Assembly (NCBI GenBank): GCA_946122785.1
Contig: CAMGYJ010000010.1
Coordinates: 28,561,608-28,625,607, forward strand
DNA: 64,000 bases
Direction of reading: 5' to 3'
Source of the DNA: Linum tenue
Taxonomy: Eukaryota; Streptophyta; Magnoliopsida; Malpighiales; Linaceae
In this document: piece by piece, positions 20,664-33,003 of the stretch
How positions within the stretch are numbered: the first letter of the stretch is position 1
Layout of the letters: every line of letters begins with the position of its first letter
The notes under the pieces: model-generated
What the model was told of the DNA's origin: nothing
What the model saw: only the letters and a program-made list of their open reading frames with translations
Databases searched by the model: none
Translations under genes and position numbers: made by a program

Positions 20664-20764
20664 GGAAGGATCAGAACAAAGGCTTGAAATCTCTTACAAA
20701 GAGATTATGATCGCTCAGTTTATTCAGATTCGTTCATTTGGGGAAAGTGTCGTCACATCCAATC
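20664..20764 (-). ncRNA. C/D-box snoRNA candidate 2 (paralogue of candidate 1)
   Basis: Minus strand: a weaker terminal stem (GGGATTGGA ... TCCTTCCC), box C GTGACGA (plus 20,750-20,756, one base off RTGATGA), a D'-like CTGA after CCCCAAATGAACGAAT, and box D CTGA (plus 20,671-20,674). Both antisense segments match candidate 1 almost exactly while the rest has drifted. That is the pattern expected if the guides are under selection. The imperfect C box leaves some doubt that it is still active. Confidence 0.6.
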
Positions 20765-20843
20765 CCAATAACACAAAAACAAATAAATCTTAAAAATACA
20801 ATCTTTAATGAAAGATTTAGATGAAACATTTGAAAGGAATTGA

Positions 20844-20931
20844 GAAGCCTCAGTAAGCCAGTCTAATTTGACATCAAGATTGAAACAATTCAGCCGGTAA
20901 TTCCAACTAAATAGAAATCATCATTGGCTTC
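20844..20931 (-). ncRNA. C/D-box snoRNA guiding 18S rRNA (snR77/snoR77-like target)
   Basis: Minus strand: terminal stem GAAGCC/GGCTTC, box C ATGATGA (plus 20,918-20,924), D' CTGA, a C'-like TTGATGT, and box D CTGA (plus 20,850-20,853); 88 nt in all. The sequence before D' is AGTTGGAATTACCGG. Its reverse complement covers CGGTAATTCCA of the universally conserved 18S 530-loop flank, extending to 14 nt with one G-U pair. By the D+5 rule the methylated base would be the U of CGGUAAUU. From memory, yeast snR77 guides a methyl at an equivalent U. The second guide (before D) has no target I know. Confidence 0.8.
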
Positions 20932-21585
20932 AGATTATGATTAAACAAATAAACTTAAATCATATGTAATCGCCCAAAACGGCTCTGTGAACCGGATAAG
21001 ATCATAGATTCACAGGTTCCTATCAGAAAGCGAAACATTCAGAAAACTTAATATTGGTCCATTCATAGCATCGCCGGTCATGGCAAATTTATGCTACCGG
21101 CGACGTGGCATGGACCCAGAAACTCAGATGAAACGGGAAACACAAAATTGAACTAAAGAATTGTTTTTTTCTTTTACAACCCTCAGAGACCCGATTCTAA
21201 TCAACCACACAGCGGCGGCTCAGCCAAAGGGCCGCGAGATCGCTAACCAAAACCCACCGGACGAAGCAGAGAAGCAAGACGCCCCATTGAACTAATCAAT
21301 GGAGCCGCCTACCGATCGGGCGGCAGATTGAGAGAGACGAAAACGCGGTTGTTCCAACGTCTGAGAACACGCCGCTGCTTGTTTACAGTGTCATACGGCT
21401 CTACCTATTCAAGGGGTGTTTCTTCACAGGGGGGAACTAGGCGAAACAAAGCAATAATCAGATGAAGAAAGCAAAGGGAGGAGGAAACCTGAAACCCTAA
21501 TTGAACGGAAACGGAGAAAAATTCTGTTCTGCAGCTCTGGGAGATGAGATGAGATAAGCTGACGGCATTGGAGTTGAGAAGAGAT

Positions 21586-21595
21586 CCTTATATAG
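21586..21595 (-). promoter_or_regulatory. TATA box of the minus-strand snoRNA transcription unit
   Basis: On the minus strand, CTATATAAGG is followed about 30 bp downstream by a CT-rich leader. Further on is TTAGGGTTT, the complement of the telo-box AAACCCTAA (plus 21,492-21,500). A telo-box near the start is common in plant ribosomal-protein and snoRNA genes. The start site itself is inferred at about 21,555-21,565. Confidence 0.55.
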
Positions 21596-21600
21596 AGGTT

Positions 21601-21988
21601 TCTGTCGGCGGAGGCGTAACCCTAGTAATTGATTGTGATGACTCCGTCAAATACGGGCCGGGCTTTTCTTTTGAGACGGAGAAATAGTATAGTGTGCGCA
21701 GAAATTGGTTTCAAGCCCAATCTATAATGCGATCCAAACAATGTGGGCCCACAGCAGAGGAGAAGCAAAACGGCAATAATTTGGTGGCATTTCGCCGTGG
21801 ACTAATACTGCTGCGTTGGCTGGCCGTCTGGCGTCTGCTGAAGCAAAAAGAGGAAAGAAATTTGAAAAACTTCCAACTGCCGGCCGCCGGTTACCTCTCC
21901 TCCCGGCTAAAGGATTTTCTTTGGGGACGAGAATCAGACTTCTCGAGGACTTCAGCAGTCAATTTCGAGAGATAAAAACGAATACCAG
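21601..21988. promoter_or_regulatory. Shared upstream interval of AUG2 and the snoRNA unit, with site II motifs
   Basis: About 390 bp separate the minus-strand TATA from the AUG2 start codon. Within them are AGCCCA (21,714-21,719, TGGGCT on the minus strand) and the palindrome TGGGCCCA (21,744-21,751), which contains TGGGCC on both strands. These site II elements bind TCP factors in promoters of growth-related genes. A bidirectional promoter is inferred from layout only. Confidence 0.5.
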
Positions 21989-24327
<2,339 letters not shown>

Positions 24328-24424
24328 TCGCCAATGGAGAAGTCAGAATACACTCTCGCCAATGGAGAAGCCTTTACTAACTACCTTGCTCGAAAATATT
24401 GTATAATGATTACTAGATTTGAAA

Positions 24425-24790
24425 CCCGGCCCGTTGGCCGGATGCATTATTTCAAACATATTAGCAATCATTGTTATTGTGTAAGCAAGATATATATTTA
24501 TTGGTATCAAAAGTCAAAAGATCCGAACTATTCAATTACTGAATTTTTTAAAAGGAACATACATCATAGTATTTTCTATTATGCTAACCAGTTCATCAAA
24601 AAAAGTACCCTGCTCATTGGCTGGATGCATTGTTTCAAACATATAAGCAACGTTTGTAATTGTACAAAGTGATGTATATTTTTATTGATATCTAAAGTAA
24701 AAAGATTTGAACTATTCAATTAATGAAAAAAAGGAACATACATCATAGAATTTTCTGATATGTTAACTGGTTCATCAATGAAAGTTTTTG
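24425..24790. repeat. Tandem duplication, period about 183 bp, downstream of AUG2
   Basis: Copies begin near 24,428 (CGTTGGCCGGATGCATTATT) and 24,611 (CATTGGCTGGATGCATTGTT). They share TTTCAAACATAT, GAACTATTCAATTA and GGAACATACATCATAG. About 10-15% divergence by eye. Nothing coding. Confidence 0.75.
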
Positions 24791-26752
24791 CTGAAAATAA
24801 AAAATATAACTCATGAAAGGGAACTAACTCTTAAAAAACTTAAGTAAACTACACTTCAAATTACTTCTTGCTGTAAAAATTACTTTAATTTTCTTATGAA
24901 CTTCTTTGCTATTGCTTCACCATATGTATCATTATCTCTGTCAATAATTGTAGTTTCATATTCATCACTGTGAGTATGCGACCTCTCTATCCATCATCAA
25001 TAGTCTACCCCTTATTATCAACAATGTCACAATGTTACTATCACTATTTTCGAATTCACTACCTCTACCATCAAAAAACTATTTCTTCTTCACCTTCATT
25101 TTACTGAAATTTTACTTAAGTCTAAAACTAAAATGTTTGCAAATATGAAACTTTTATCAATTAAAGGTTATAAATATTTTATTTGGTTAATGAATAAAAA
25201 TCCTACTACTATTGCACGTATAATTAATGTATAGACATATTTATTTGGTTTAGAAGTCTAAATATACTTTATTTTAATAATTTAAATGCCAAAAAAACAC
25301 CCTTCCTACAAACTCTCATAAGGCTCGAAATTTTGAATAAATTAGGTTATGATGGAGAATCTCCATATAATAGTGGTAGAATGAATAACCAGTAGGCATT
25401 GACTATTCTCCAATAAATACATTTCTTTTCTTTTTTCTTATATATTTGCGAATTTGGTTGCCCTATTTGTAAAAATGGTTTAGAAAAGTTTAGTGGTCGA
25501 CAATGAGAATAAATTAAACAGTGTCATCTTCTACCTATGGTGGTTTTTTTAATTTGCAAATCATGAATTAAGTAAGAAGTAGCAAGATCATTCTAAGTTG
25601 ATTGTAAGAAGATTAGGTGATTACTCGAAGTCCAGTCATCAAGGTGAAACCCACTTTCATAACAATCTAACGAAAAATTGACAGTAGCCGGTAGGGATAC
25701 GGTCAGGAATTTTCGTAAAGATAGATTACCATTATATAAGAATTGAATGCTCCGGAATACTATTATATATGAATGTATGATGCTATAGAATGCTAGACAA
25801 ACAGATTTTTATTCCAAAAGATGCCAAAATGGTAATAAGTTTATATGATATAACTAATTTAATGTTTTAGTTAAAATTTTGTAATTTAAATTATAAAAAA
25901 TGAAACGTGATTAATTAAAAACTAATAAGGGAGTGGTTATGCACCTTGAATTACAACCTTATATGTCAATAAACTAACAATAATCTAAATTATCTAATTG
26001 GATACAATAAAACACACATGCTAATAATAATTTTAATAAATACATAGAGAAATTTTACAATACTTCATATTATTGGTGTTTTCATTTTAAGAACAAAATT
26101 CTTTACAATACAAATTGAACTTGTACATAAGTTATAGTTAAATTCAGTTTATGTATATGCATTTTTGTACAATTTTTGTATAATACAATATGATCTTGTA
26201 CCTTTAATATTATGGTACAAATTTAGTCAGCATCTATATATTTTCATACACATTCATTTATGATACAAAATGAAAGTGTACCTTTAACATTATGGACTGA
26301 TGGTTCAATTTATATCAACATTTTTTCATACAAATTACTTTACAATACAAACTGAACTTATACATTTAATGTAATGGTACAAATTAAAATTGTATCTCCA
26401 AATATCATACTTTGAAGTAATGTAGATAAGCTTATATATATAACATAACTATTATTAAAAAGTGGTGATTTTCTTTAGTTGGATTCCGATTTATTTTAAT
26501 TAATAAGTGGGGGATTGAAAGAGGATTGTAACTTTTAGTTCTAAAATTACAAATAGAAATCCAATTGTGCCGCTAAATCCAAAAGAGCCAGCCCAATAAT
26601 GTATAGTTAGTCTCCCCCAACAACATATAAATACAAAGTAGAATTCTTTTTAAAGGGAAAATACTTTGATACCCTTCCGCCAACTGCGGTCAGGGCTCCA
26701 AATTTGCTTTTAACTCACTCTGAATACAGAACCTCCTTATATGAGTGTGTAG
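24791..26752. other. AT-rich intergenic DNA, no gene seen
   Basis: Very AT-rich with only short frames. Around 26,100-26,400 the word TACAAT/TTGTAC with CTTGTACC and GTACAAATT recurs several times, suggesting a decayed local repeat of roughly 110-120 bp spacing, but no boundaries are clear. Confidence 0.4.
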
Positions 26753-26754
26753 AG

Positions 26755-27036
26755 GGGTTAATTGCATGGTTGGTCACTGAGATTAAAAAAACGTTCATGT
26801 TTGGTCACTGTAAATATTTAAATCCAATTTTGGTCACTCAAATTAGTTAAATGGTTCAAGTTTGGTCACTCTCCGTCCAACTCCGTTAAATTTGTCTGAT
26901 GTGGCAGTCAACCCTCAAAGTTGACCGTTAACTCAGTGACGTGGCAATTAAAAAATAATAAATAAAATAAATTTTAATATTCTATCATTTCCAACTCATT
27001 TTCACGTTAAAGTAAAATAAATAAATAAATAAATAT
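26755..27036 (+). repeat. Left terminal inverted repeat of the Pack-MULE
   Basis: Contains repeated words TTGGTCACT and GTTGACCGTTAACTCAGTGACGTGGCA. Its complement is found at 27,815-28,097 with only scattered differences. Confidence 0.85.
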
Positions 27037-27052
27037 TAGCTTTGTTGCAAAC

Positions 27053-27530
27053 TTGCATCCCAATCCCAAATTCCCCTCCTCCTTCTCCTCTGTTGCATCC
27101 CAATCCCACCACCACCCATCTTCTTCAAATGCCCCCTCCTCCTCCGCCACGAAGACCTCCTCTTCCGCTCTCCTCTCTCTCATCCCTCCTCTCCCCAGAG
27201 CTCAATCTCTGCTCCTTCAGATGGCCTCTTTAGTCTCCAAGCTCTTCGATGTCTCTCCCAATCGCTCTCACTGGCTCACCGCCTTCCGCGGCACCTTCCC
27301 GACGTTCCTGGCCTCGCAATCGCACTCCACGCCTCCGCCTCCGCTCGAATCCGCCCCTTCCTCCGTCAACGAGATCCTTACGCTCTTCAATTCTCTCCAG
27401 GCTTAGCTTTTCGAAGCCGTCGTAGAGCTCCAGCAAATCCTCGACCTACAAGATGCGAAGCAGAGGCTTTCCAGGGAGATCAAATCGCGGGATTCTCAGC
27501 TTCGCGAATAAGCTCCGGGAAGCGATCAAA
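27053..27530 (+). pseudogene. MED4: Captured MED4 (Mediator subunit 4) fragment
   Basis: The frame from 27,053 encodes a serine/proline-rich lead, then M-A-S-L-V-S-K-L-F-D-V-S-P-N-R-S and W-L-T-A-F-R-G. After a TAG at 27,404-27,406 the same frame continues with L-F-E-A-V-V-E-L-Q-Q-I-L-D-L-Q-D-A-K-Q, which I recognise as the coiled-coil core of plant MED4. A further small frame change then precedes F-A-N-K-L-R-E-A near 27,502. The stop sits where a glutamine (CAG) is expected. Native MED4 is a middle-module subunit of the transcriptional co-activator Mediator. This piece covers only its N-terminal half, is broken in two places and lies wholly between the MULE ends, so it is a captured pseudogene. 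Confidence 0.8.
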
Positions 27531-27814
27531 TGATCAAATGGAATTGTGAATTCTTGTATTGGATACATATAGATTCACTAGCTATATTCGAATAAAAAAT
27601 AGTAAGATAAGTTTTAGCCAGCTGAAAAATATCTATAAAATAGTATTATTTTCTTTTTTAAATATGTTGGGTTTTCTGGGGTGTGTTTGATTCATTTGCG
27701 AGCTTTAAAGGGAGACTACTCTGCACTGCTGCAGCACGGGGAATAAAGAAAAGTGAAAAAAGGAAGTGTGGGGAGAGAGGATTCTGTTTATTCAGGGAGA
27801 ACAAATCATTATAA

Positions 27815-28097
27815 TATTTTTTTTGTTTTATTTATTTTACTTTAATGTGAAAATGAGTTGGAAATGGTAGAAGATTAAAATTTATTTTATTTATTATTTT
27901 TAATTGCCACGTCACTGAGTTAACGGTCAACTTTGAGGGTTGACTGCCACATCAGACAAATTTAACGGAGTTGGACGGAGAGTGACCAAACTTGAACCAT
28001 TTAACTAATTTGAGTGACCAAGATTGGATTTAAATATTTACAGTGACCAAACATGAACGTTTTTTGTAATCTCAGTGACCAACCATGCAATTAACCC
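27815..28097 (-). repeat. Right terminal inverted repeat of the Pack-MULE
   Basis: Reverse complement of 26,755-27,036; ends CAATTAACCC directly before the AGTGTGTAG duplication. Confidence 0.85.
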
Positions 28098-28106
28098 AGT
28101 GTGTAG

Positions 28107-28689
28107 ATGTCTCTGCTATTTTTGTATGTATGAATCTGTCTTCCCCAATGGTATTCTTCTCCCCCTTAAACCACAACTGGCAGCTCATTCTTTATTTCTT
28201 GGTTGAAAGAGGAGAGTAAGGGAGTGTTTCAGGTTTTAGTCACTTGCTTGCTTGGATAATTGTAATATCTGACATCCACAAGATTTGACATTTGGTTCCC
28301 ACTTCCCAGTACAGTAGCTCTGTCAATTTCAGGATTGTTCCACCACTGCGCACTCATTTCATAGGATATTTATTTATATTCAGCTATCTCAAAAGATATA
28401 CAAGTTAGATGTCGAAGTTAGGGATTATGGTTTTCTTCCACAAAAATGTTTACAATTGAGTGGTGAAAGTTAACTGGGCTACATGCCCTGATTCCAACAT
28501 TAAAGCCCTGAATTGAGATGCAACAAAAAAACGAAAATAAGAGTGATACTATTTTATTAATTTAAAAGGAAAAAAAGTATTTGAAAAAATTTGAGATACA
28601 ACAGTAATAGATGAAAGCTCAGCTTCAGGAGGTATAGACACAGCTTTCGCATTACACTTTGTTCCAGGATTATGCACTAGGAAATGTTT
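28107..28689. other. Intergenic, nothing recognised
   Basis: No gene or repeat boundary seen between the Pack-MULE and the Athila-like remnant. Confidence 0.4.
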
Positions 28690-28696
28690 CATGTCA

Positions 28697-29302
28697 CTAG
28701 CAAAGGAAAAAATGATTTGTTCGTCCACAATGCTTATTGTTTAAGATTAAAGTCTCATCCTGCACATCAATTAAAGTCTCGATAGTTACTAGGAATGGCC
28801 TATCAAGGATAAGGAGAAAATCCGCGTCCTCGTTAATATCAAAAATGACAAAGTCGACGTGATAAAAGAATTTGTCAACCTTAATAAGGAGGTCCTCCAC
28901 TATTCCCTTAGGATATGCGACAGATCGATCTGCCAATTGAACACTAATCCTAGTAGCGCTAGGTTCACTAAAATCAAGTTTTTTGAACATTTTATATAGC
29001 ATGATGTTAATGTTTGCTCCTAAATCCGCCAAAATTTTCTCTATATGCAACGAGTCAATGAGACAAGGGATAGTAAAACTCACCGACTCTTTTTGCTTCT
29101 CGGAGAGCTTGTTTTGAAGGATGGCCGAGCATTCCTCATTGAGCATAACAATGTAGAGGTCGCTAAACTTCTTTTGTTGGTGAGGACATCCTTGAGGAAC
29201 TTGCCATACTTGGGCATTTGAGTCATCGCCTTTTCGAAGGGGATGTTGATGTGTAGCTACTTGAGCATGGTCATGAACTTCTTGATCTCTGCTTCCAGTC
29301 AA
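28697..29302 (-). pseudogene. Protease region of the Athila-like element
   Basis: A 201-residue frame. Diagnostic features: L-N-E-E-C-S-A-I-L-Q-N-K-L near the start, then the aspartic protease site D-L-G-A-N-I-N-I-M, the Q-L-A-D-R-S block, G-I-V-E-D-L-L-I-K-V-D, and I-L-D-R-P-F-L followed by D-V-Q. In Athila/Tat elements the protease signature is DLGASINLM, so the catalytic Asp is present here. The frame ends soon after the protease; nothing of the reverse transcriptase follows. It once processed the polyprotein; now an isolated fragment. Confidence 0.8.
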
Positions 29303-29713
29303 TCCTTATGCATGAGCGTAGGAAACAAGAGTTGAGGGATATATTTCACCACCACAGGTTTTTCCTTTGGAGCTTGAACCTCTTCCTCTGTTTCCTTCGC
29401 TTCCCTTGTTGCATGTTTTGGTGGAGGAATTCAACCTCTCCATGGTGATTTGGAGGCGCCTCCTCTATTACCTTCCCAGTCTGCAACATAATGGCATGCA
29501 ACTCTTGTCTTGGTTCCTTTGGATTGGGAAACGTGTGACTCGAGAGTGCTTCTTAAACTCTGCTGGTAAGTGCTTGAGCAATGCTTCCCACTTGAGCTTT
29601 CTTATTCTGTAGTGAAGTCTCATGATTGCGCAATCTCGTCTCTATGATACTGAATTTCTCAGATGGCACATCCATGAACTTGTAAATAGTGTCGCACATT
29701 TGAGTTTCAGATG

Positions 29714-30330
29714 CTAACAAAATGAGTCATCATCTCTTCCAACTTGTTCATATTCTCTTGAGTGGGGTGTGAATTCCACGGTTGACTTTGAGGTTGAGTT
29801 GGATATTGCGCTAGCTGGCGAGGCTATTGGAAATATTGTTGCTGATATGAGACTTTTTGTTGGAAACCTGTACATCGAGCATGAAACATGAGGCCTTGGG
29901 TTTGTGAGTGAAAACGATGCAAAGTTTGGATGGTTCTTCACCCTGGATTGTAGGTGTTTTCGCACGGGTTCCCTACTCTTGCATTGGACACGAAATCCAC
30001 ATGCTCTTTCATAGTGGAACTTGTCCAATACATGGTTTGTTCCTCCACACCAGTCACACTGCATAAGCTGGGTATTTGGCATACTTGCAGCAGAAAGAGC
30101 ATCCATCACACGTTTAGCCTTTTGATGATTCCTTCAACCGTAGCATAGAGAGATGTACAAGAATCCATAAGAATCACACATCCTTGTTTTGTTGTTTTAG
30201 ATCTTTCACTCACACTCCATTGACTCGTCCCGAATACCACAATAGAACTCCCAATTAAGGCCCAAGTATAAACCTTAAATGGTTGCAATATAGGACAAGT
30301 ATGTTTAAATATAGACCATGGCTGGTTCAT
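29714..30330 (-). pseudogene. Gag C-terminal region with zinc knuckle (Athila-like)
   Basis: Minus-strand frames contain CDWCGGTNHVLDKF, a zinc knuckle with the last Cys replaced. In a neighbouring frame are N-A-R-V-G-N-P and N-T-Y-N-P-G, which match the linker after the knuckle in Athila gag. Numerous frame changes. Positions 30,200-30,330 may already belong to the inserted LTR/leader. Confidence 0.55.
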
Positions 30331-31690
30331 GTACCCGTACTTTGATTGTTTGTAACATTATCTAGCTGTTGATTTTTGGTGAAAACAACGATCTATTGCT
30401 AAAACGTTTTCAAAGGTAAATGGATTTGACACTAATTGAGAAAGCTTCACCCAGGTGTTGCTCCCCCTAGCTAACAATTATGACTTGTTGGTTCGAATGG
30501 TCGTGTGTGGCAAAGGGGTTGTAAACCGTAGGAAAGTGTAGCAAGTAGCCAAGCTCCACTCTCTGGGTCTCTAGGTCAAGGGAAGGGAATTAGATTCAAG
30601 CCACCAATGTGACTCTCTCGACCTATTGACTAAGGGTTGCCAAGACTTCACCCTCGAATCGGAGTTCGGGCGGCCACCCACAACCAAACCCTATGTGCTA
30701 AAACAAAATAACAGGTTTGCCCTGCATTAACCTAGATAGGAGACAACAAATCGCCTAAGAAAACCCAGCATTCAAGCCTCTTTCAAAGAAAGAAAGGGGG
30801 GTTTTCTCCCTACCTAGGTTAGAATGGCATTTAGATTGATAGGCTTTCACACAACACAATCATTCATGAATAATACCTCCGCGTTCACATTAAACACCAC
30901 CACACACAAATCATTCAATCCATACAAACACCCAAGTGAAATAAGGGACTACTCCATGCTAGGAGAAGGGAAAACACAAGAGAGAAGAAGGAAAACCATC
31001 AATGAGATGCTAGCCTTGCTCCTTGTGTTGAAGAGATCCTCCTTTGGGGGAGGAATTTCCAAATCCTTGCTTGAAATGAAATCCTAGCTTCTCTTCTTCT
31101 TTGGTTTGTCACTTTCTCACTCTCAAAATCTGAAGAAGAAGAAGAAGAAGAAGTTTCTCACACTAGGTCTCTCTCCTTTTTCCTTCAGCTCAACCTCCTT
31201 TATATACTCATATCGGGCTCAGTTCACGGTCCCAGTTCACAATCACGAACTGAAAGCCCGAACCGTGATCTCAAGTCGAAACACACTAATTCACTAAGTC
31301 TAGTTCACAGTCAATGGCCTGAGTTCACGGTCTTACGACCGTGAACTGACTTGTGTCTAGTATTGAAAGCGATTTGTGATTTGGATGCCTGGTTGTTCAC
31401 GGTTAGCCCCTCCAGTTCACGGTCTTAGTGACCGTGAACACACAACCCAAACCTTGATCTACTGCTTCTACCCTTTTACTTGATTTTTCGCCCTTTCATC
31501 CAACTTCTGGCTCCATAGTTGGTTCCACCTGCCAAAGTGTGAAAAACACTAAAACAAGGCAACACCCGGAGTAAAAATGCTTCAAAGTTCAAACGACTAA
31601 CCAAATCGGGGGTAAAAAGTGTACAAATGAGCCCGAATCATCCATTCATGCCCATTAAGGGCCATTTCTTCAAATAGTTGGGTCATTTTG
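30200..31690 (-). mobile_element. LTR/leader segment of a related Gypsy element inserted in the Athila-like gag
   Basis: The first half (30,200-30,960) aligns with positions 725-1 of the window. On the minus strand a TATA-like GTATATAAAGGAGG lies near 31,200-31,213. Upstream of it are several copies of AGTTCACGGTC and its complement. The gag reading frame on either side (31,715 and about 30,150) belongs to one protein, so this block interrupts it. Exact ends and a target duplication could not be fixed by eye, so whether it is a solo LTR is inference. Confidence 0.5.
31318..31442. repeat. Hairpin-forming AGTTCACGGTC repeats
   Basis: Two perfect short palindromes: AGTTCACGGTC-TTAC-GACCGTGAACT near 31,322-31,348 and AGTTCACGGTCTTAGTGACCGTGAAC near 31,411-31,436. 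Further half-copies lie near 31,218 and 31,300. Similar palindromic words occur in the non-coding part of some plant Gypsy elements. Confidence 0.7.
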
Positions 31691-31714
31691 AGGTGGAGTT
31701 TTGTTCTTCATGCA

Positions 31715-32400
31715 TCATGGACACAATGAGTCAATCATCTGCCAATCTTCTATACACAATCTATTGTAGAAAAGTGACCCTTGATACCAATCATTGTATC
31801 CATGGTGCAAGCATATGAGAAGTAGGTTAATGAACCTCTCCTGTGCATCACACTGTCTCATCATCTTCTTGGGCGAACTCAATAATCTCCTTTTTTGGTT
31901 GAGATATCTTGAAAGGAGGAAAGTAATAACCCATGAACTTCTCCAACATATCAAGTGATGGAGTATGATAGTTGGTGAGCCACTTCTTTGCTAACCCACT
32001 CAAAAGATAATGGGAAAAAAGACATAGTTGGATAACATCTGTAGGTACCCCATTCACCTACATCCCACCAGTAAGCTTCAGCCTTCAGGAATCGCTCCAC
32101 ATGAGCATGAAGTTCTTCACTCTTAAGACCATGGAACTGGATTGAGCTCTGGATTTCGAATATCACACTGTTTTTTATCTTGAAGTTGTTGTTGGCAATA
32201 TGAGGGTCCCAGATGATATACTGGATCTCGTTGACCTTGGGGGTGAGGTAGTACACCATGGTCTCCTGTACCTGAGGATGCTTGCCAGTTATGATGTTGT
32301 TCTCTGCTTCTTCCTCTACCTAAGAAGAGTCATTTCATTTTCCTTGCTCAAGAGCTCGGTTTAAGTCTCTTTCTCTTCTAAGGTTGTGCAGAGTCTGGAT
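31715..32400 (-). pseudogene. Gag core of the Athila-like element
   Basis: Minus-strand frames 32,259-31,951, 32,057-31,848 and 31,954-31,715 give consecutive parts of one Gag: P-H-I-A-N-N-N-F-K-I-K, then E-L-H-A-H-V-E-R-F-L, then V-P-T-D-V-I-Q-L-C-L-F with L-A-K-K-W-L, then F-P-P, then C-L-H-H-G and Y-N-R-L. This order is the Athila gag pattern (asparagine-rich F-K-I-N-x-x-V-I, AHLxxFLE, W-L-N-S-L-P, F-F-P-P, C-P-H-H-G-x-P-x-W, F-Y-N-G-L). At least two frameshifts break it. Confidence 0.75.
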
Positions 32401-32592
32401 GATGTTATCATCAAAGTGTACTAATTCACCTTATTAGTCATGCACAAGCACCTGCCACACACTGAAACACACTAACTGTAAAAAGCAAATGTGAGAAAAG
32501 CTAAAGTAATATACTTGTTTCGTTCATAATCATCTAGATTATCCCCTTCAACACTGTGGACTTGATCACTACAAGCTAACAATCCTGACAAT

Positions 32593-32995
32593 TAGAGGTG
32601 GCAATTCTCAATCCAATCCACCAATCCAATCCATCAATCCATTAAAAATATCCAACTAATCCAATCCATTTAAATCCAATTCATTTTATCCAAATCCAAT
32701 TGGATTGGTGGATTCATGGATTGGAACCATGGATCACTGGCAAATTACGGTTTAGTACCTATAATTTTTATTTTTTACATTTTGGTACCTAAAATTTTAT
32801 TTTTTATACAAAAAATATCATTGGAAAATTACGTTTTGGTACCTATAATTTTTCATTATGACTTTTTAGTACCTAAACTTTCTGCATTTTACATATTGGT
32901 CCTTGGTTAAGGATGTCATTTGGATTCATGGATAATCCACCAATCCACTTGATCCAATCCATGAATCCACCAATCCAATCCATTGGCCACCTCTA
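32593..32995. mobile_element. hAT-type MITE, 403 bp
   Basis: Ends TAGAGGTGGCAATTC and ATTGGCCACCTCTA with a perfect 8-bp duplication CTGACAAT (32,585-32,592 and 32,996-33,003). The subterminal regions are arrays of CCAATCCA/TGGATTGG words on both sides. The centre (32,738-32,915) carries a different AT-rich segment with repeated TTTGGTACCTA, probably a later insertion or captured repeat. Confidence 0.85.
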
Positions 32996-33003
32996 CTGAC
33001 AAT

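Larger units (their letters stand above)
26753..28097. mobile_element. Pack-MULE: Mutator-like element carrying a MED4 gene fragment
   Basis: Long inverted ends of roughly 280 bp (26,755-27,036 and 27,815-28,097) start GGGTTAATTGCATGG and end CCATGCAATTAACCC. A 9-bp duplication AGTGTGTAG flanks them (26,744-26,752 and 28,098-28,106). Long inverted ends plus a 9-bp duplication define Mutator-like elements. The non-terminal 780 bp is GC-rich, unlike the surroundings, and contains a host-gene piece similar to Mediator subunit 4. No transposase is present, so mobilisation must have been in trans. Confidence 0.9.
28690..32400 (-). mobile_element. Athila-like Ty3/Gypsy remnant (minus strand)
   Basis: Reading on the minus strand from 32,400: a gag core, then (after a 1.5-kb interruption) a zinc-knuckle region and the protease region, all in the order of Athila/Tat-type Gypsy elements. 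No reverse transcriptase, integrase or own flanking LTRs are left, and frames are broken many times. The remnant is interrupted at about 30,200-31,690 by an LTR/leader segment related to the start of the window. Confidence 0.75.

Noticed and set aside
20980..21060. An additional snoRNA on the minus strand
   Set aside because: CTGA boxes and a CTGTGAA/TTCACAG stem exist, but no acceptable box C (best is TATGAAT) pairs with them.
24791..26752. CRISPR-like or satellite array around 26,100-26,400
   Set aside because: Repeated TACAAT/GTACC words are irregular and diverged; no constant repeat-spacer layout, and the genome is a plant.
31715..32259. Host gene on the minus strand
   Set aside because: The pieces match Athila-type Gag order, so they are retrotransposon remnants.
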